A stretch of DNA of 64,000 nt from Adiantum capillus-veneris. Taxonomy: Eukaryota > Streptophyta > Polypodiopsida > Polypodiales > Pteridaceae. The DNA is taken from assembly GCA_014529385.2 (NCBI GenBank), contig CM043971.1:86506840-86570839 (forward strand), written 5' to 3'. Every line of letters starts with the position of its first letter. Position 1 is the stretch's first letter. The notes below the pieces were generated by a model. It made no database searches. It was given only the letters and a program-made list of their open reading frames with translations, and was not told the origin of the DNA. Both the position numbers and the translations under genes were made by a program. Of this stretch, positions 23,043-34,914 are shown piece by piece.

Positions 23043-23520
23043 TCATCGAGGTAATTGCGCAAGATGAACTTGTTGTTTGCCTTTGTCTCTTGGATTGAAG
23101 GAGGTTTTTTCCCTTGGACTTTGATCTCTTTCTTGGTATTTCTTAAAGCATCTAAACGGTGGATGTCCTATTTTCTTGCAAATATTGCATGTCCCTGAGC
23201 ATATGGCATGGCTGGTTCTTCCACACTTCTTGCACTTGTTGGATGAAACCACAAATGATCCTCCAATTTCCTTGTTTGGGTCCTTCTTGTTCTCATGGTC
23301 TCGGAGTGAATTGATAGTGTCCTCCAAGCTAGACACAAAATCCCTCTCCATAAGGACTATCATTATTTGCTCGAAGTTACTATCGGGCATGTCTAAGAAG
23401 TATGGCCACATTATCTTCATCATCAATAGGGCGTTGGATATAGGTGAGTTCAGTGCAAATTATTTTCATACCATGGATGATACATCTTCTCTTGGTTCCA
23501 TTGTGAGTGCATAAAGTTGC
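23043..23520 (-). pseudogene. Copia gag fragment with zinc knuckles
   Basis: Minus-strand Ty1/copia Gag (UBN2 type). I read FLDMPDSNFEQIMIVLMERD, a linker, then two Cys/His clusters: CKKCGRTSHAICSGTC and the regular CCHC knuckle CNICKKIGHPPFRC. A basic tail follows. Upstream the frame is broken by a stop (near VSSMVWK). The product would bind RNA in a copia particle. It lies upstream of the family G 5' LTR, so it belongs to a different or rearranged element. Confidence 0.65.
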
Positions 23521-24013
23521 ATTTTAAGTGCTATTATGGACCTTTTGGCTTTTATTCCAAATTTCCATTCTAGGGTTAGCCAAGATTCTTGGAAGTTTTG
23601 TGCTCATCACGATAGAGGATGTTGTTATTGTCAAGAGAGGTAAGAAGAACGCCATATGCTTGTTTAGCTATCTCTTGATACCTAGTAGTGGATGCCCTAG
23701 TTTTTATCCTTTCATTCTTCCCTAAAGGTTTCACAACTCCCCATAAATTTTTTTTCATGAGATATCCTTTTAGTTTAGCTTGCTAGGTGTGAAAACCTTG
23801 GCAATCAAGTTTCATTAAGGATTATTTGCCCATAATGGAATTTGGGAGGTTCAAGGAATTATTCCTCTTGGTAGTGTCTAACCCCTCACAAAAGTAGAGC
23901 ATAAATGTGAGCACAAAAAAATTGATGTGAGAGATGCTCCCTCTTGAAGGAGGAGTATTGAGGCAAGGCTTGGGTTTATGCGACCTTTTAATGTGAACAA
24001 GGATTAAAGTGCC
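23521..24013. other. Unassigned stretch within copia debris
   Basis: I see no supported frame or repeat. It lies between copia gag and the family F LTR. Confidence 0.4.
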
Positions 24014-24247
24014 TGTTTTAATTTTAAGAAAATAGGAAAACACATAGAGCTTGGAAAAGAAGAAGGAAACTCAAGACACACAACAAAGAGTTTATTATTT
24101 AGTGTGAAATGGAAAGATAAGATAGCCCTAGAGTGATGGGTGTATATACAATGCACGGTGGAAAAAACCTCCTAGAGAAGGAAATTAAAATGCCCCGAAG
24201 GTCCTAAGTTTGTTCACACACATCACTACCACATGTATATGGTAACA
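24014..24247 (-). repeat. Copia 3' LTR, family F copy 2
   Basis: On the minus strand it runs from TGTTACCATATACATGTGG at 24247 to AAAACA at 24014 (234 bases). The polypurine tract CCTAGGGGGGGTT lies directly upstream (24248-24260). It matches 16807-17040. Confidence 0.7.
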
Positions 24248-24260
24248 AACCCCCCCTAGG

Positions 24261-25190
24261 AGTGATGTAGTGAATGAGAGATGGCACCTAGAGTATGGGG
24301 AAGTTCCATTTCCTAAGGACATGACCAATCCACAAAGGCCCAATAAGCCGAAAGCTTTGTGGAAAGCTTTGAACTTCTCACGAGACAATGCCTTTGTGAA
24401 AAGATCTAAAAGGTTGTCGTGTGTTGGCACATAAGCCAAGCTGATCTCTCCTACTTAGAGCCTCTTCCTGACATAGTGGTAATGCACCTCAATGTGCTTT
24501 GTGTGACCATCAAAAACTGGGTTTCTTTCAACTGCAAATGCACTCTGACTATCAGTGTAAATAGTGTTGGCAGTGTCCAGTCCAACACCCAAATTAGCCA
24601 GGTGTCTGAGCCACACACAGTCATCAGTAGGCTATGAAGACAACCCTATACTGAGCCTCATAATTGGAAGTGGCCAGTTTCGGTTGCGTCTTGGTCAACC
24701 ATGATATGCATGAGCTGCAAAGCATGAAACAAAAACTACTTGTGGACACTCATGTGTCAAAACAATTAGGACAATCTAGGTCCAAAAAAGCACGTAAGTC
24801 TGGTGGCAATGATGCCCCCCTTGGGATAAAACAAGACAAGATGTAAAGTTCCACTCAAGTAGCAAAAACTCCTCTTGACAGCCTGCAATTTCTTAGACCC
24901 TAGGCTATGCATAAATCTGCGGACCTGTGAGACTGCAATTGAATAGTCGGCCTTGTGTTGCATACATAAATAAGGCATCCAATAGCAGTTTGGTAAAGAC
25001 TAACATCACCGAGATTATGAGCATCATGAAGAATCAATTTGAAACATGTTTCCATGATAGTGGAAATAGGTTTGAAATCCTCAAGTTCAAACTGACATAC
25101 CATTGTCTCTATGTAACTTTCCTGACGCAAGACAATACCACCATCACAATGCTTAAACTGTATACTTAATGATGCAACAATCCCAAATCT
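24261..25190 (-). pseudogene. Copia RT end and RNase H, family F copy 2
   Basis: Minus-strand Ty1/copia polymerase C-terminus, in order: YIETMVCQFELEDFKPIST and LYQTAIGCLIYVCNTRP (end of RT, 25130-24990), SIAVSQVRRFMHSLGSKKLQAVKR and YLSGTLHL (24930-24830), then IYTDSQSAFAVERNPVF, HTKHIEVHYHYVRK (RNase H catalytic region, about 24570-24470) and YVPTHDNLLDLFTKALSREK (24435-24376). Frames shift several times. The adjoining LTR and polypurine tract confirm that this is the 3' end of the element. The YVDD-bearing part is missing. Confidence 0.75.
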
Positions 25191-25275
25191 TTTGTCTTGA
25201 AAGTAGCATTTAAATCACCCCAGATTAAGGAGTAGGACATACCAATGACAAGATTTAATACTCGGTTTTCCACAT

Positions 25276-26966
25276 TAGGAATTTATAGTTATGCCTTTTG
25301 GACTTACCAATGCTCCTGCAACCTTTAATTGTCTCATGAACGATGTGTTTTGAGAGCATCTTGATGATTTTTTTCTTGTCTTATTTGATGATATTGCGGT
25401 TTAGTCAATAAATAGAGAAGAACACGAACAACATGTGCGACAATTACTTGAGCTTCTCTTTCAATATCAACTTTATGCTAAACGTAGCAAATGCACCTTT
25501 TTCACTGACAAGGTGGAATATTTGGGATTTATTGTGTCCAAGGATATTGTCAATCCAAGTAAGATAAAAGCTTTTATAGCTTGGACTACACCAAAATCAG
25601 TACCCAAGAAGTACGTGGCTTCCTTGGTTTGACAGGATGGTATCATGCATTTATTCAAGGCTATGCTAAGATTGCATCTCCATTGACTAATACACTTAAG
25701 AAGGCTAAAGAGTTTACTTGGAACGAACGTGCTCAAGCTAGTTTTGAGAAACTCAAAGAAGCTTTGGTGAATGCTCCAATACTACAGCTTTTAGACTTCT
25801 CAAAGACATTCACTGTAATCACTAATGCAAGTGGACAAGCGATTGGTGGCGTTGTATTTCAAGAAGGAAAACCAATAGCTTATGAATTGCGTAAGCTATG
25901 TATACATGAGTTAAATTATCCTACACCTGACTTGAAATTATTGGTCGCTGTGCATTCTCTTAAAGTATGGTGACATAATCTCCTTGGAAGGAGATTTGAA
26001 CTACATACCGACCATAAAAGCTTGAGGTGGGTCTACACCCAACCTGACCTTAATATGCGGCAACGAAGATGGATGGAATTGTTATGAAAATATGATTTTG
26101 GAACTGAATATAAAGCTGGGAATAAAAATCAAATATAAACTTGGGAATAAAAATCTTGTGGCCAATGCCTTAAGCAAGAAGAGTGTTGTATCGGCTATCA
26201 CAACTTGTACTACCTCCATAATTGACCTTTTTCGAGAAGGTATGTCTCAGGACCCATATTACATAAGAATCCATTACTTAATGAACTTAAGTAATTGCAC
26301 AGAGAAGAAAGAGAGGAAAATCAAAGGCTTCCACATCGATGGCTATGACCTTTACTTCAGTAATTGTCTTTGTATCCCAAATCAAGGTGGGATCAGACTT
26401 CAGATATTACAGGAATCTCACGATTTACCTAAAGCAGGACACCCAGGACCTATTAAGACTTACTCTATTGTAAGAAAGAGTTTCTTTTGGCCAGGATTAA
26501 AGAATGATGTGTTGAACTATGTTACAAGATGTTTAATATATCAATTTATTAAAGCTGAACGAGTTCGATACCTTGATAAGCTTCAACCTATTGATGCACC
26601 ACAAATGAAATGGAAATGCATATCCATGGATTTCAGTACATGACTTCCTACATGTCTGGGATATGACTCTATTTTTTTGTTATTGTTATGCTTACAAAAA
26701 TGACCCATTTGCTTCCAGTCAGGACAACATTTACGGCTAAGGATAAAGCTCAAGTCTTTATGATAAGTGTTTTCATGTATCACGGTTTACCTCGACGGAT
26801 AATTTTTTATCGCGATGCAAAGTTCACCTCAAAGTTTTGGAACGCCTTATTCTCAGCTACAAGAACCCAGTTGGCCTTTAGTACTTCTTATCACCCTCAA
26901 AGTGATGGGCAGACAGAAAGGACCAATCAAACCATTCAAGACATGTTAAGAGATTATCAAAGTTGC
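25276..26966 (+). pseudogene. Gypsy pol fragment (RT, RNase H, integrase)
   Basis: Plus-strand Ty3/gypsy pol. RT: MPFGLTNAPATF near 25293-25328 and the catalytic FDDI near 25384-25395, then YAKRSKCTFFTDKVEYLGFIVS and FLGLTGWYHAFIQGYAKIASPL. RNase H: FTVITNASGQAIGGVV (an Asn occupies the first catalytic Asp position), [32 protein letters not shown]. Integrase: GHPGPIKTY, FFWPGLKNDVLNYV, core with FTSKFWNALFSATRTQL and HPQSDGQTERTNQTIQDML (catalytic Glu present). There are several stops and frame changes. The integrase breaks off at about 26966, at the palindrome at 26967-26994. It is a different lineage from the integrase at 43965. Confidence 0.8.
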
Positions 26967-26994
26967 ATTATACATTATACAATAAATGTATAAT
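26967..26994. repeat. 10-bp palindrome at the pol break point
   Basis: Arms attatacatt and aatgtataat flank an 8-base centre exactly where the gypsy integrase frame ends. It marks the edge of whatever interrupted pol. Confidence 0.6.
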
Positions 26995-27092
26995 ACGCCA
27001 TATATAGGTGTATTTTATATGACCCCAAATTATATGTGCGTTTTTTACGGCTACACATCATCAAAAACGGGCACCGTATTTTTTTCTCATAT

Positions 27093-27142
27093 TTTCGATC
27101 AAAAGATACTTTGATCGAAACATCTTTCGATGGGGAAAGATG
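27093..27142. repeat. Two adjacent hairpins
   Basis: Arms tttcgatcaaa / tttgatcgaaa (27093-27120, 6-base loop) are followed immediately by catctttc / gaaagatg (27121-27142, 6-base loop). No frame crosses them convincingly. Confidence 0.7.
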
Positions 27143-27384
27143 TTTAGTACAAATTATTTTTTTATCGAAAGATATATTGTTCAAAAAAAGACCTATGTAT
27201 ACCGACAACGCGCCTACTTAGTCTATTGTTCCTCTCAAAAGGTATTCCCTGTCAACAAAAGACAAAATAAAAGAATTTTTGTGATAATTCAAAATTTTTA
27301 ACTTTTTGATCAAATCAAATTTTTGTTTTGTTAAAAAAATGTAATTAATTTCTATAAAATCAAATTATTTAAGCTTTGTATGTT

Positions 27385-28023
27385 GTGTAGAGCTCAAACT
27401 CTCAGTGATACAAAGTTTTTTGCTTTTTAAGAATCACTTGCTATGTGCTCAGTTTACTAACACGTGGAAGTGAATTAGGATATAGTTTAGAGATTACCGT
27501 TGTGTGTAGAGTATACTCTCACATGAGGTTATCTGTCAAGCAAAATATATTAGAATAGAGGTTAGTTTTATATAGGTAGGTTCGATTTTGACGTGCAAAT
27601 ACTTTCTCACCTCAAAGTGAACATAGGTAGAAATCTTGTTGTCCTGTGTAGAGCCATCACACTATGCTCTCACTGGAATCAAAATTTAAGAACTTATGTC
27701 CAAATACATTGATATTGCATTATCTTTATTTGGATTGCTACGTCTTCATATTGTGATTGTACATGTGTATCAAATGCAGATAGATGAGCTTTCAAAGATC
27801 TACCGTGGAGTGTGAGAACTTCATGTTCGCACTTTAGATAGATATAGCAATTGTCAAAGATTGAAATTAATCCCATTTCTAATGAGAATCAATTGCAAGA
27901 TTTGATCAGTATTACCGATTATCGTAATATGTGAAAGCTTTAAGCTTGCACTTAGATAAATCGATATAGTGCAACGGATTATAAAATGGATTATAGGAAT
28001 GTGTAAAAGCCAAAAGCTTGCAC
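27385..28023. repeat. Array of six palindromic motifs upstream of hAT
   Basis: Six near-palindromes of 20-30 bases with GTG(T)-A/G-GAG or AAGCTT arms closing in CTC-CAC or TTGCAC: 27385-27407, 27504-27524, 27646-27675, 27810-27832, 27931-27951 (gtgaaagctttaagcttgca in part), 28001-28023. The last three are followed by a shared tail resembling tagatraatygatatagtgc. They lie upstream of the hAT transposase start at 28316. Related palindromes occur at 33304-34215. Confidence 0.6.
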
Positions 28024-28315
28024 TTTAAATGAATTGATATAGTGCAATGTGATTGAAATGTTTTATTTGAAGTGAAGTTATTTGGTACATCAAAATATAA
28101 TTTGATTGACATGAGTCTATCTAAGAATGCAAAGACTATTATTGTCTATTGTTAATTGATAATGTAGCGCGATACTAATCGATAATGTGGGCAGATTTTG
28201 ATCACTATATTGATCGATAGAGCATAGCTTGTGTAGTTTGGTGCTTTGAATTAATTTTGAGCTTGAAATTAACAAGTGGATTTGTTGATTTGGCAACTTA
28301 AATTTATCTGTCAGC

Positions 28316-30351
28316 ATGGTGAAAGGACATGAGTGGAATTATGTCCACAAACTGCATGCTGGAAAAAATACATCTTGATTGAAATGCAAGACATGCGGCC
28401 ATGAGTTCAGTGGTAATGTGACCATAATAAAAGAGAATTTTTTTAAAGTCCCCGGTAATGTGTTTGAGTGTACTGTGCTAGATTACCAAAGTACGCTCGC
28501 ATTGCCGAGAAAATTCTTGCAGCCAAAAAGAAAAAACTATGAATGCCAAACAAGTTGCAACGGATGTTGAAATGGCATTTGTCAATGAGAGGACAAAGCA
28601 TGTGCCTACAGAAGCAAATTTTCAAACTCCCCAATAAACTCCTTTTCATGAACGTGCTTCGACGTTAGCAACAACAAATCCTAGCTCAAATAAAGCTACT
28701 AGTAAAGCATCATCCAATGGTCAAACGTTGTAAGCAATGGTTGCTTGAATCGCACTTGAAATGGAGGCAAGCTTTGCTATGCACAACCCCATATTTCAAG
28801 ACGCACTAATGAGCACGGCCAAAAAAGGGTTTGTGCTTCTTGATTATAATAAGATACGCACAGAGTATCTAGATAAAGTGAAAGATGGTACTGAAGCCAT
28901 CCTCAAGTGCACAATGGTGGACTTTGTTCCTGCATAAGGTTGCACCATAGTGTTGGATGGATGGACCAACTTTTAGAAGAAACCACTCATCAATGTGATG
29001 CTTATTAATCCTGGAGGGTCTATGTTCATGGAAGCCATTGACACCTCTTTGAAAGAGAAGACCAATGATTATCTAGCAAGGATATATGAGCGCCCTATAG
29101 CAAAGGCAAGTGGACCAAAGAATGTGACTGCAATTGTCACAGATAATGCATCCAATTACAAGGCTGCAAAAAGGGCTATCCAAGTTAAGTACCCAGAAAT
29201 TACTTGGGTGCCATGTGCACACATACTCTTAATTTTCTATTAACGATATTGGAAAAATGGCCGTCATAAAGAAAACTATGCTAGATGCTAATCATGTTGT
29301 GAAATTTATTAGAGAGAATCAATTTTTGTATGCTCTTTTTTTATTAAAATCACCCAACAAAACTTTGTAGATATTTTGTGCGACAAGGTTTGCAACCGCA
29401 TATTATGTTCTTACCACCTTGCAAGAAGTGAGGCCTACATTGATTGAAATAGTATTTGATGGATACTGGTATGCATGACTCAGCAAGTATCCTAGCTACC
29501 AAGAGGCAACTGCAAGATGTGTACAGCTTGTGAACTCGCAAGTTTTTTGGCACAATGTAGAGAGAATTGCCACCCTGGCCAAACCATTTGTAGATCTTTT
29601 GTGAATAGTTGACAAAGACTCTTTTGTCTTTGGTCGATTCTATTGGTATATGGCAGAGGCATTGTGCAAAGTAATAGAGCATGCTAGCTTTGGTGCAAAG
29701 GACAAAGCTTCCATAATTACAGTTGCCAATAAGCGATGGGTGCATTTTCATACGCCGTTGCATGGTGTTGCGCATTTGTATTAGATCCCAAATGCACCAA
29801 CAATCGACCAATAAAGAAGTCATGAGTGACTTCAAAACTGTGTGCTCTCAACTATTAGGACAAGAGAATGGGAAGGCTACTTTTCATCAGTAAGTTGATT
29901 ATGCTAATAGAACTGACATGTTCTAGGATCCATGGCATATAGGTGCCATTGCACACACAAGTGCGCCTCTATGGTGGAAGGAGTATGATGGGGAGAAAGT
30001 GGAGCTGCAACACATTGTTTTCATGATTCTATCTATTATAGCATCAAGTGGAAGTTGTGAGAGGAACTGGTCGGCTTTTGACTTCATACATACTAAGAAA
30101 CGAAGCCGGCTTCATCCTCAACATGCTGCTGATTTGGTTTATGTTTTTTGCAACATGACCTCATTCATAAGCTGATGAACATTGCAACAAGAGCAGCACA
30201 TAAGCACTATTGTGCTTTTCAAACCCATGAAGCTATAGCTACAAAAGCAGACGATGATGATGATATGGAATGGGAGATAGCTTCAAAATTCTCTGATATG
30301 GAGAAAATAGATGATATGGTTGGTGTGTTTGATGGAGACGAGGATGTATGA
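28316..30351 (+). pseudogene. hAT transposase (BED, DUF659, dimer domain)
   Basis: Decayed cut-and-paste transposase of the hAT superfamily. From the ATG at 28316: VKGHEWNYVHKLHAGKN, a stop, then LKCKTCGHEFSG (BED zinc finger Cys pair). Around 28940-29230 is the DUF659/RNase-H-like start: GCTIVLDGWTNF, PLINVMLINPGGSMFMEAID, IVTDNASNYKAAKRAIQ, YPEITWVPCAH. Around 29940-30170 is the C-terminal dimerisation domain: SAPLWWKEYDGE, IVFMILSIIASSGSCERNWSAF, IHTKKRSRLHPQHAADLVYVF. An acidic tail ends at 30351. Numerous stops and frameshifts separate these blocks. The length of about 2 kb fits a full hAT transposase. I could not identify terminal inverted repeats or the 8-bp target duplication. Confidence 0.8.
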
Positions 30352-30413
30352 ATTAAGGTCTATAAGTTTTGCTCGCTGTGAGTATGTGAAGATTTATACT
30401 ACAACATGTTCAC

Positions 30414-30414
<1 letters not shown>

Positions 30415-30474
<60 letters not shown>
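30415..30474. repeat. (CT)n microsatellite
   Basis: About 30 uninterrupted CT units lie between the hAT pseudogene and the opposite-strand coding block. Confidence 0.95.
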
Positions 30475-30478
<4 letters not shown>

Positions 30479-30638
30479 CTTTTGCAATAAGAGTCATAAT
30501 TACATTTAGATACAATAGAATACAAGGTTTGCCGATCGAGAATACAAAAATGGCCAGCAGAAGGGATAAATGACGAGCTGTGATTACAAAAATTGTAGTC
30601 CTTTGCCAAAATAGACAGGGGTAAAGTGAGTGAAGTGC

Positions 30639-31418
30639 TCAACCCAAAGATTGATTCAACTCATTAAGTAGTTTGTCTATGCCAAACTCAGCATTTTCAG
30701 GCATAGGAAATGGGCATGGAGGCCCTTGTTGCAAAGAACTAGCTTGATCTGGAAATGGACTGTAGAGTTCTGCATACTGTTGCAGCTTGGCTTGGGCCTC
30801 TAATAGCTCTATCTCAAGTTCAAGGATTCTGTCACACAAAATATCAGGTGTCTCTCATTGGCTTGCAAGATCTTGCCCTTGGCTTTCCAATGCAATGAAT
30901 GTCTCTGATTCTTTGGGAATCAGAACTATGGGACGTTTGCATGGAGGCATTGGATTATTGGCATAACTTGCAACCACTTTCTCTGCAATCCAACCATGCC
31001 CAACTCCAAAGTTCTTGGGGCGGTCTGACCAATCCACGCATCTCCCAAGGATGTTGTGAACATAACATTGCTTTATAAAGTAGAGTGCCATTTAATTGTT
31101 GTTTGGCATAACTCTCTCCCGACATATGAATCTTTGTAGCAACACTTGTGCTAGTCCTTTGTGATGCAAATTTGATAGCTTTACAGGTGTTGATTCCTTG
31201 GCATTGCATCCGATTCAAAATAAATACTGTCACACAAAGTGGCTTGGACATAGCTTCCTGCACTCCTTAAGGCTAAGAGGCTTGCCTTGCAATCGGGACT
31301 CATTCTCTTCAATCCGTGCAATAGCTTCAAGATCTTTCTCTTGACCATAACGTCCTCTCTCTTCTTTGTAGCTGGCCTGTGCTTTGGTGTGGTTAAGTTC
31401 TTCTTCCATATTTGTCAA
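30639..31418 (-). pseudogene. Unrecognised coding relic after the kinase-like gene
   Basis: Minus-strand frames follow one another: EEELNHTKAQASYKEERGRYG and DLEAIARIEENESRLQGKPL (31400-31270, coiled coil), TSTSVATKIHMSGESYAK (31170-31110), then after a frameshift QCYVHNILGRCVDWSDRPKN, GHGWIAEKVVASYANNPMP, IVLIPKESETFIALESQG (31070-30870), and DRILELEIELLEAQAKLQQY (30835-30775, coiled coil). The composition and a shared orientation suggest one protein, perhaps the C-terminal part of the kinase-like gene upstream. Family not recognised. Confidence 0.4.
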
Positions 31419-31625
31419 TCAAGCAAACACGTCATCATGAGAAAGATTTATCATAAAATTAACAAGTTATCACTTTCAAATCTTCAAAAAAATAGACAGG
31501 ATAACTTAATCTTGCAACAATAAAGAGACATAATATTTATCACCATGTCGTTAGAAAGAGACAAGATAATTTCAATCTTATAATTTAGAAGTGCAACTAA
31601 AGAGGACCATAAACAATTCTTCACT

Positions 31626-32710
31626 TCAATTATCACTTGGTCGCAGACCAAAAATTGTTACAATGTGATAGCCCACTCTATGGGCACCATTTATACATAA
31701 AGAAAGATCAAAAGCGCTAGGTCGGGCTATGGGATTGTTTCGCTTGCCACTCTCAAGGTGGGTAAGTACATTGCCTAAAAAATTCTTTTTGTTTTGCTCT
31801 TGTGGCACTTCCATGCACTTCAAGAGTCGTTTACAAGTATGACACATGGAGTAGATATCCATAGCTTTATTCCAAGGAGGGGGATTAGTAGATATGCATT
31901 TTGGGACAACCCATGGAAAATCTCTCTCGCTCTGCTTTCTTGTTTCTATTTGCAAGTTACAGAGAGGAGGGAAGCATGCCATTTTTTTGGTCTTTAAACA
32001 CGATCCCCAATCCACAATGCTTGCATAGACTTCCTTCTGTCCAAAGTGAAGCATCATGTTGCGGGAGTGCAGATCCTTGTCAGATATTCGTGCTCTTGTA
32101 GATACTTCAAGGTCTAAAGAAAAGTGTTTATTATCTGCAAAATGTTGTTTTGGAACAACTCTATTGTTTCTTTTGTGGTTACATAATTGCGAATGGCGAG
32201 TTGACTACCATCTGTAGTGCACTCTCTTATCCACTGCTCTACATGGCCGCCATTTCAAAAACATGAAATGAGCATTGGACACTCTATGTGGTGGAGCATG
32301 GCAAGTGGATAAATAATGCTGTGATGAGAGATGTCCAAAGCTTTGGCTTCGTCCTTAACCTGTTGATCCACTGTGGGTCCATGCAAGTGGACTTTGAAGA
32401 TTTTCACCGCATACAATGGATCTTTAAAGGCAGGGTGTGTGACACCTACATCCTTCACGTTTGCCCATCTCCCTTATCCCAGCTCTGGAGCTTGTATGTT
32501 TAAGACTGTAGTTTCTGGCAAAAGATATAACACAGGAAGGAGCTGCGACTGATTGAGTGCAAAAGTAGCACTAGCAGGAGTCTCTACTCTAATTGTAGTC
32601 TCTGGCTCAGCAGTAGCATTGGAAGAGACGACGTCCACTCTCGTGCACTTTGCTACTCTTTCCAGCTTTGCCTTGCTCTTGAACTCAGTATACAACTATT
32701 GCACAAGTTG
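31626..32710 (-). pseudogene. Protein-kinase-like pseudogene
   Basis: Minus-strand frame with kinase landmarks in order. GRWANVKDVG (loop region, just after an in-frame TAA at 32474-32476), then YAVKIFKVHLHG with the ATP-binding Lys at about 32402-32404, VKDEAKAL (helix C Glu), and GGHVEQWIREC (hinge region, 32235-32200). Then DKDLHSRNMML (catalytic loop with Asp and Asn, about 32080-32047, with a frameshift just upstream), SIVDWGSCL (DWG replacing DFG, 32012-32004) and PPPWNKAMDIYSM (activation end and helix F Asp). Landmarks are from general kinase knowledge; the subfamily is not assigned. No intron is evident across the domain. The stop and the frameshift make it a pseudogene. It sits opposite to and downstream of a hAT transposase, so capture by a transposon is possible. 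Confidence 0.6.
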
Positions 32711-33303
32711 TATGCGAGTAGCTACGCCTGGCAAATTAATTATTTTAGGGTGATTTAGATCCTGAAAAATCTTTGCAATCTATCCAATAGACTGCTTGAC
32801 CATGTTTGATAATGAACTTAAGGTCACTAAAGATATGTCAAATGCATTCAGGGGTGTAAATGTGTGCTGAAGCTGCTCAAAAACAATCTTCGATAAAGCC
32901 TCTGTGAATTGGATATTGTTTTGGAGTAGAGGGATTTAGGCAACAACGAAGTTCCAACTCTAACATGCGATGAAAGTGATGTATTATCACTTCGAAGGTA
33001 AATTTTTGGTGATGTTTTGCAAGCTTAATATCCACCATATCTGCAACATATAATTTTATAACATAAATGTTTTGAGAGAAGAGGAAAAACTATCAAATTT
33101 GTGTCATGTTTGTTAATCCAGATTTCATACACAATTTGGCTTTATTAATAGCAAACCACAATATATTATGATTGCAATACATACATTGTAAATTGGAGAG
33201 AAGAATACACAAAGAGACATATGGAGAGAGGTGAACATGCCAGGAGGGAGGAATGCTCACAAGAACTGGACCCTGTTATGCGTGAATATGAATAACCCAA
33301 CTA

Positions 33304-34217
33304 GTGTGAGGTACACTCAACACAAGTCCTGGACGTTTTTATAATGTTGATTGATAGTTTAATCAATCTAATCCCTGATGAAGTGTGTGGAACGCACAAC
33401 ACAACCATCAGCAGACAATTTAAAAATTTCGGATTTTGGTCAAACATTGTACATAGTTATATCCAAGACAATACCAAGTCATCTACTAATAAGTGGTGTA
33501 TCTATGGATCAAAAAGTACAAGGCGTGTCATACTAAGATGAAGAGGGTATAGGTATGCATCTCTCCACTCTTAGGTAGAAAAACGTATCCCTCATATTTC
33601 TATGTAGTAAGAACGATGATGTGACTTAATCCAATCCCTGATGAAGTGTGTGGAACTCACAACACAAACATCGGCGAGATGGACAACTTATCAATCTCAG
33701 ATGCAAGCCAAATATTGTATGTATCTACATCCAACACAACACCAAGTCATCTAGTCATGAACAATGATGTGTCTTTGGAGTTTGAACCACAAGAGTAACC
33801 ACTGTGTCACACAAAGATGAAGAGGGCATAAACTATGCATCTCTCCACTCTTTGTTTGACAAACAGAAACTCTTGTGTGTACGTGAAACAAACGAAAATT
33901 TTAGCTGATCTAAAATTAACCAACCTATAGGCCACTCTGGAGTGAGAGGTGTACTATCATGCCTACTGCACACCACTAGTCGACCACCAAACCCTCAACT
34001 CAGCCCTATGGTGAGAGACAAACAACTGCACCACACACGAGTGAGAATCTAAGTTTTTCCTAAAACCCTTCTCTGCAGTGAGCCAAGTGACTACATAGCA
34101 CGAGAAAAGTGACTAATTGCTACACACTTCTGGAGTGGACCGGATGGATACACACCACAAAGTGGCCTATAGCCGGCAAGCCAACTCTGTGGTGAGAGTA
34201 AAACAATTGCACCACAT
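33304..34217. repeat. Right-hand palindromic motifs
   Basis: Near-palindromes GTGTGAGGTACACTCAACAC (33304-33323), GTGTGTGGAACGCACAACAC (33383-33402) and GTGTGTGGAACTCACAACAC (33646-33665), and two longer copies of a ggtgagag...tgcaccaca unit at about 34009-34035 and 34190-34217. They resemble the palindromes at 27385-28023. Confidence 0.55.
33366..33862. repeat. Imperfect tandem repeat, about 265-280 bp
   Basis: Two copies start at atccctgatgaagtgtgtgg (33371 and 33634, period 263) and end with gcatctctccactctt (33558 and 33836, period 278). Each carries one of the palindromes listed above. No frame is shared. Confidence 0.75.
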
Positions 34218-34366
34218 GAGTCTGGCACAACACACAAAACAAGTTAGAAAAGAGTAGTACAAGTTGAAAATTTTATCTCAAACTCTGACTGTCCCAAAAT
34301 CCTCCTCAACTTTCGCAGTCTCAAGCTCTGTCTGTCTCAAACAACTCCTCAAGCTTTGCAAACTGC

Positions 34367-34844
34367 TGATAGCCGATTTTTGGAAATCAAAGAAGAAAAA
34401 GAAAAAAGGTTATTTTTCCTCAGCTAGAGCCTTGGTGACACCGTCGAAAGGCTCGGCAATGCCTGGTCAACCTCACGACCCTGGCTTTTACTGGCATGGC
34501 CTCGTCACATGGCCCTCCCTTGATTGGCCGGTCTTATCACTCTCATGCCCTCGCTCGTCCATACCCCAGCATAACAAGCTGCCCTTGCTTTCACAGGCCA
34601 CCATCTCTCTCTCTCCCTCTTGTTTTATTCCCCGGGGGGCTGTCGTAATTCTCTCTCTCTTCTTCACTATCTCTCTCTCTCTCCATCTCTCCCCCCATCG
34701 ATCCACCTCTCTTCCCCTCTCTTTGAACAAAGGCCCCGCGGGCATGGAAGGAAATATCTCTCTCTCTCTCATATGCCCTACCCACCTCCCTCTTCCCCTC
34801 TCTCCCTTCTCGGCAAAACGTTCTCTCTCCCTCATCCATTTCAA

Positions 34845-34914
<70 letters not shown>

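Noticed and set aside
23176-23514. Plus-strand frame of 112 codons
   Set aside because: It is antisense to the copia gag with zinc knuckles on the minus strand.
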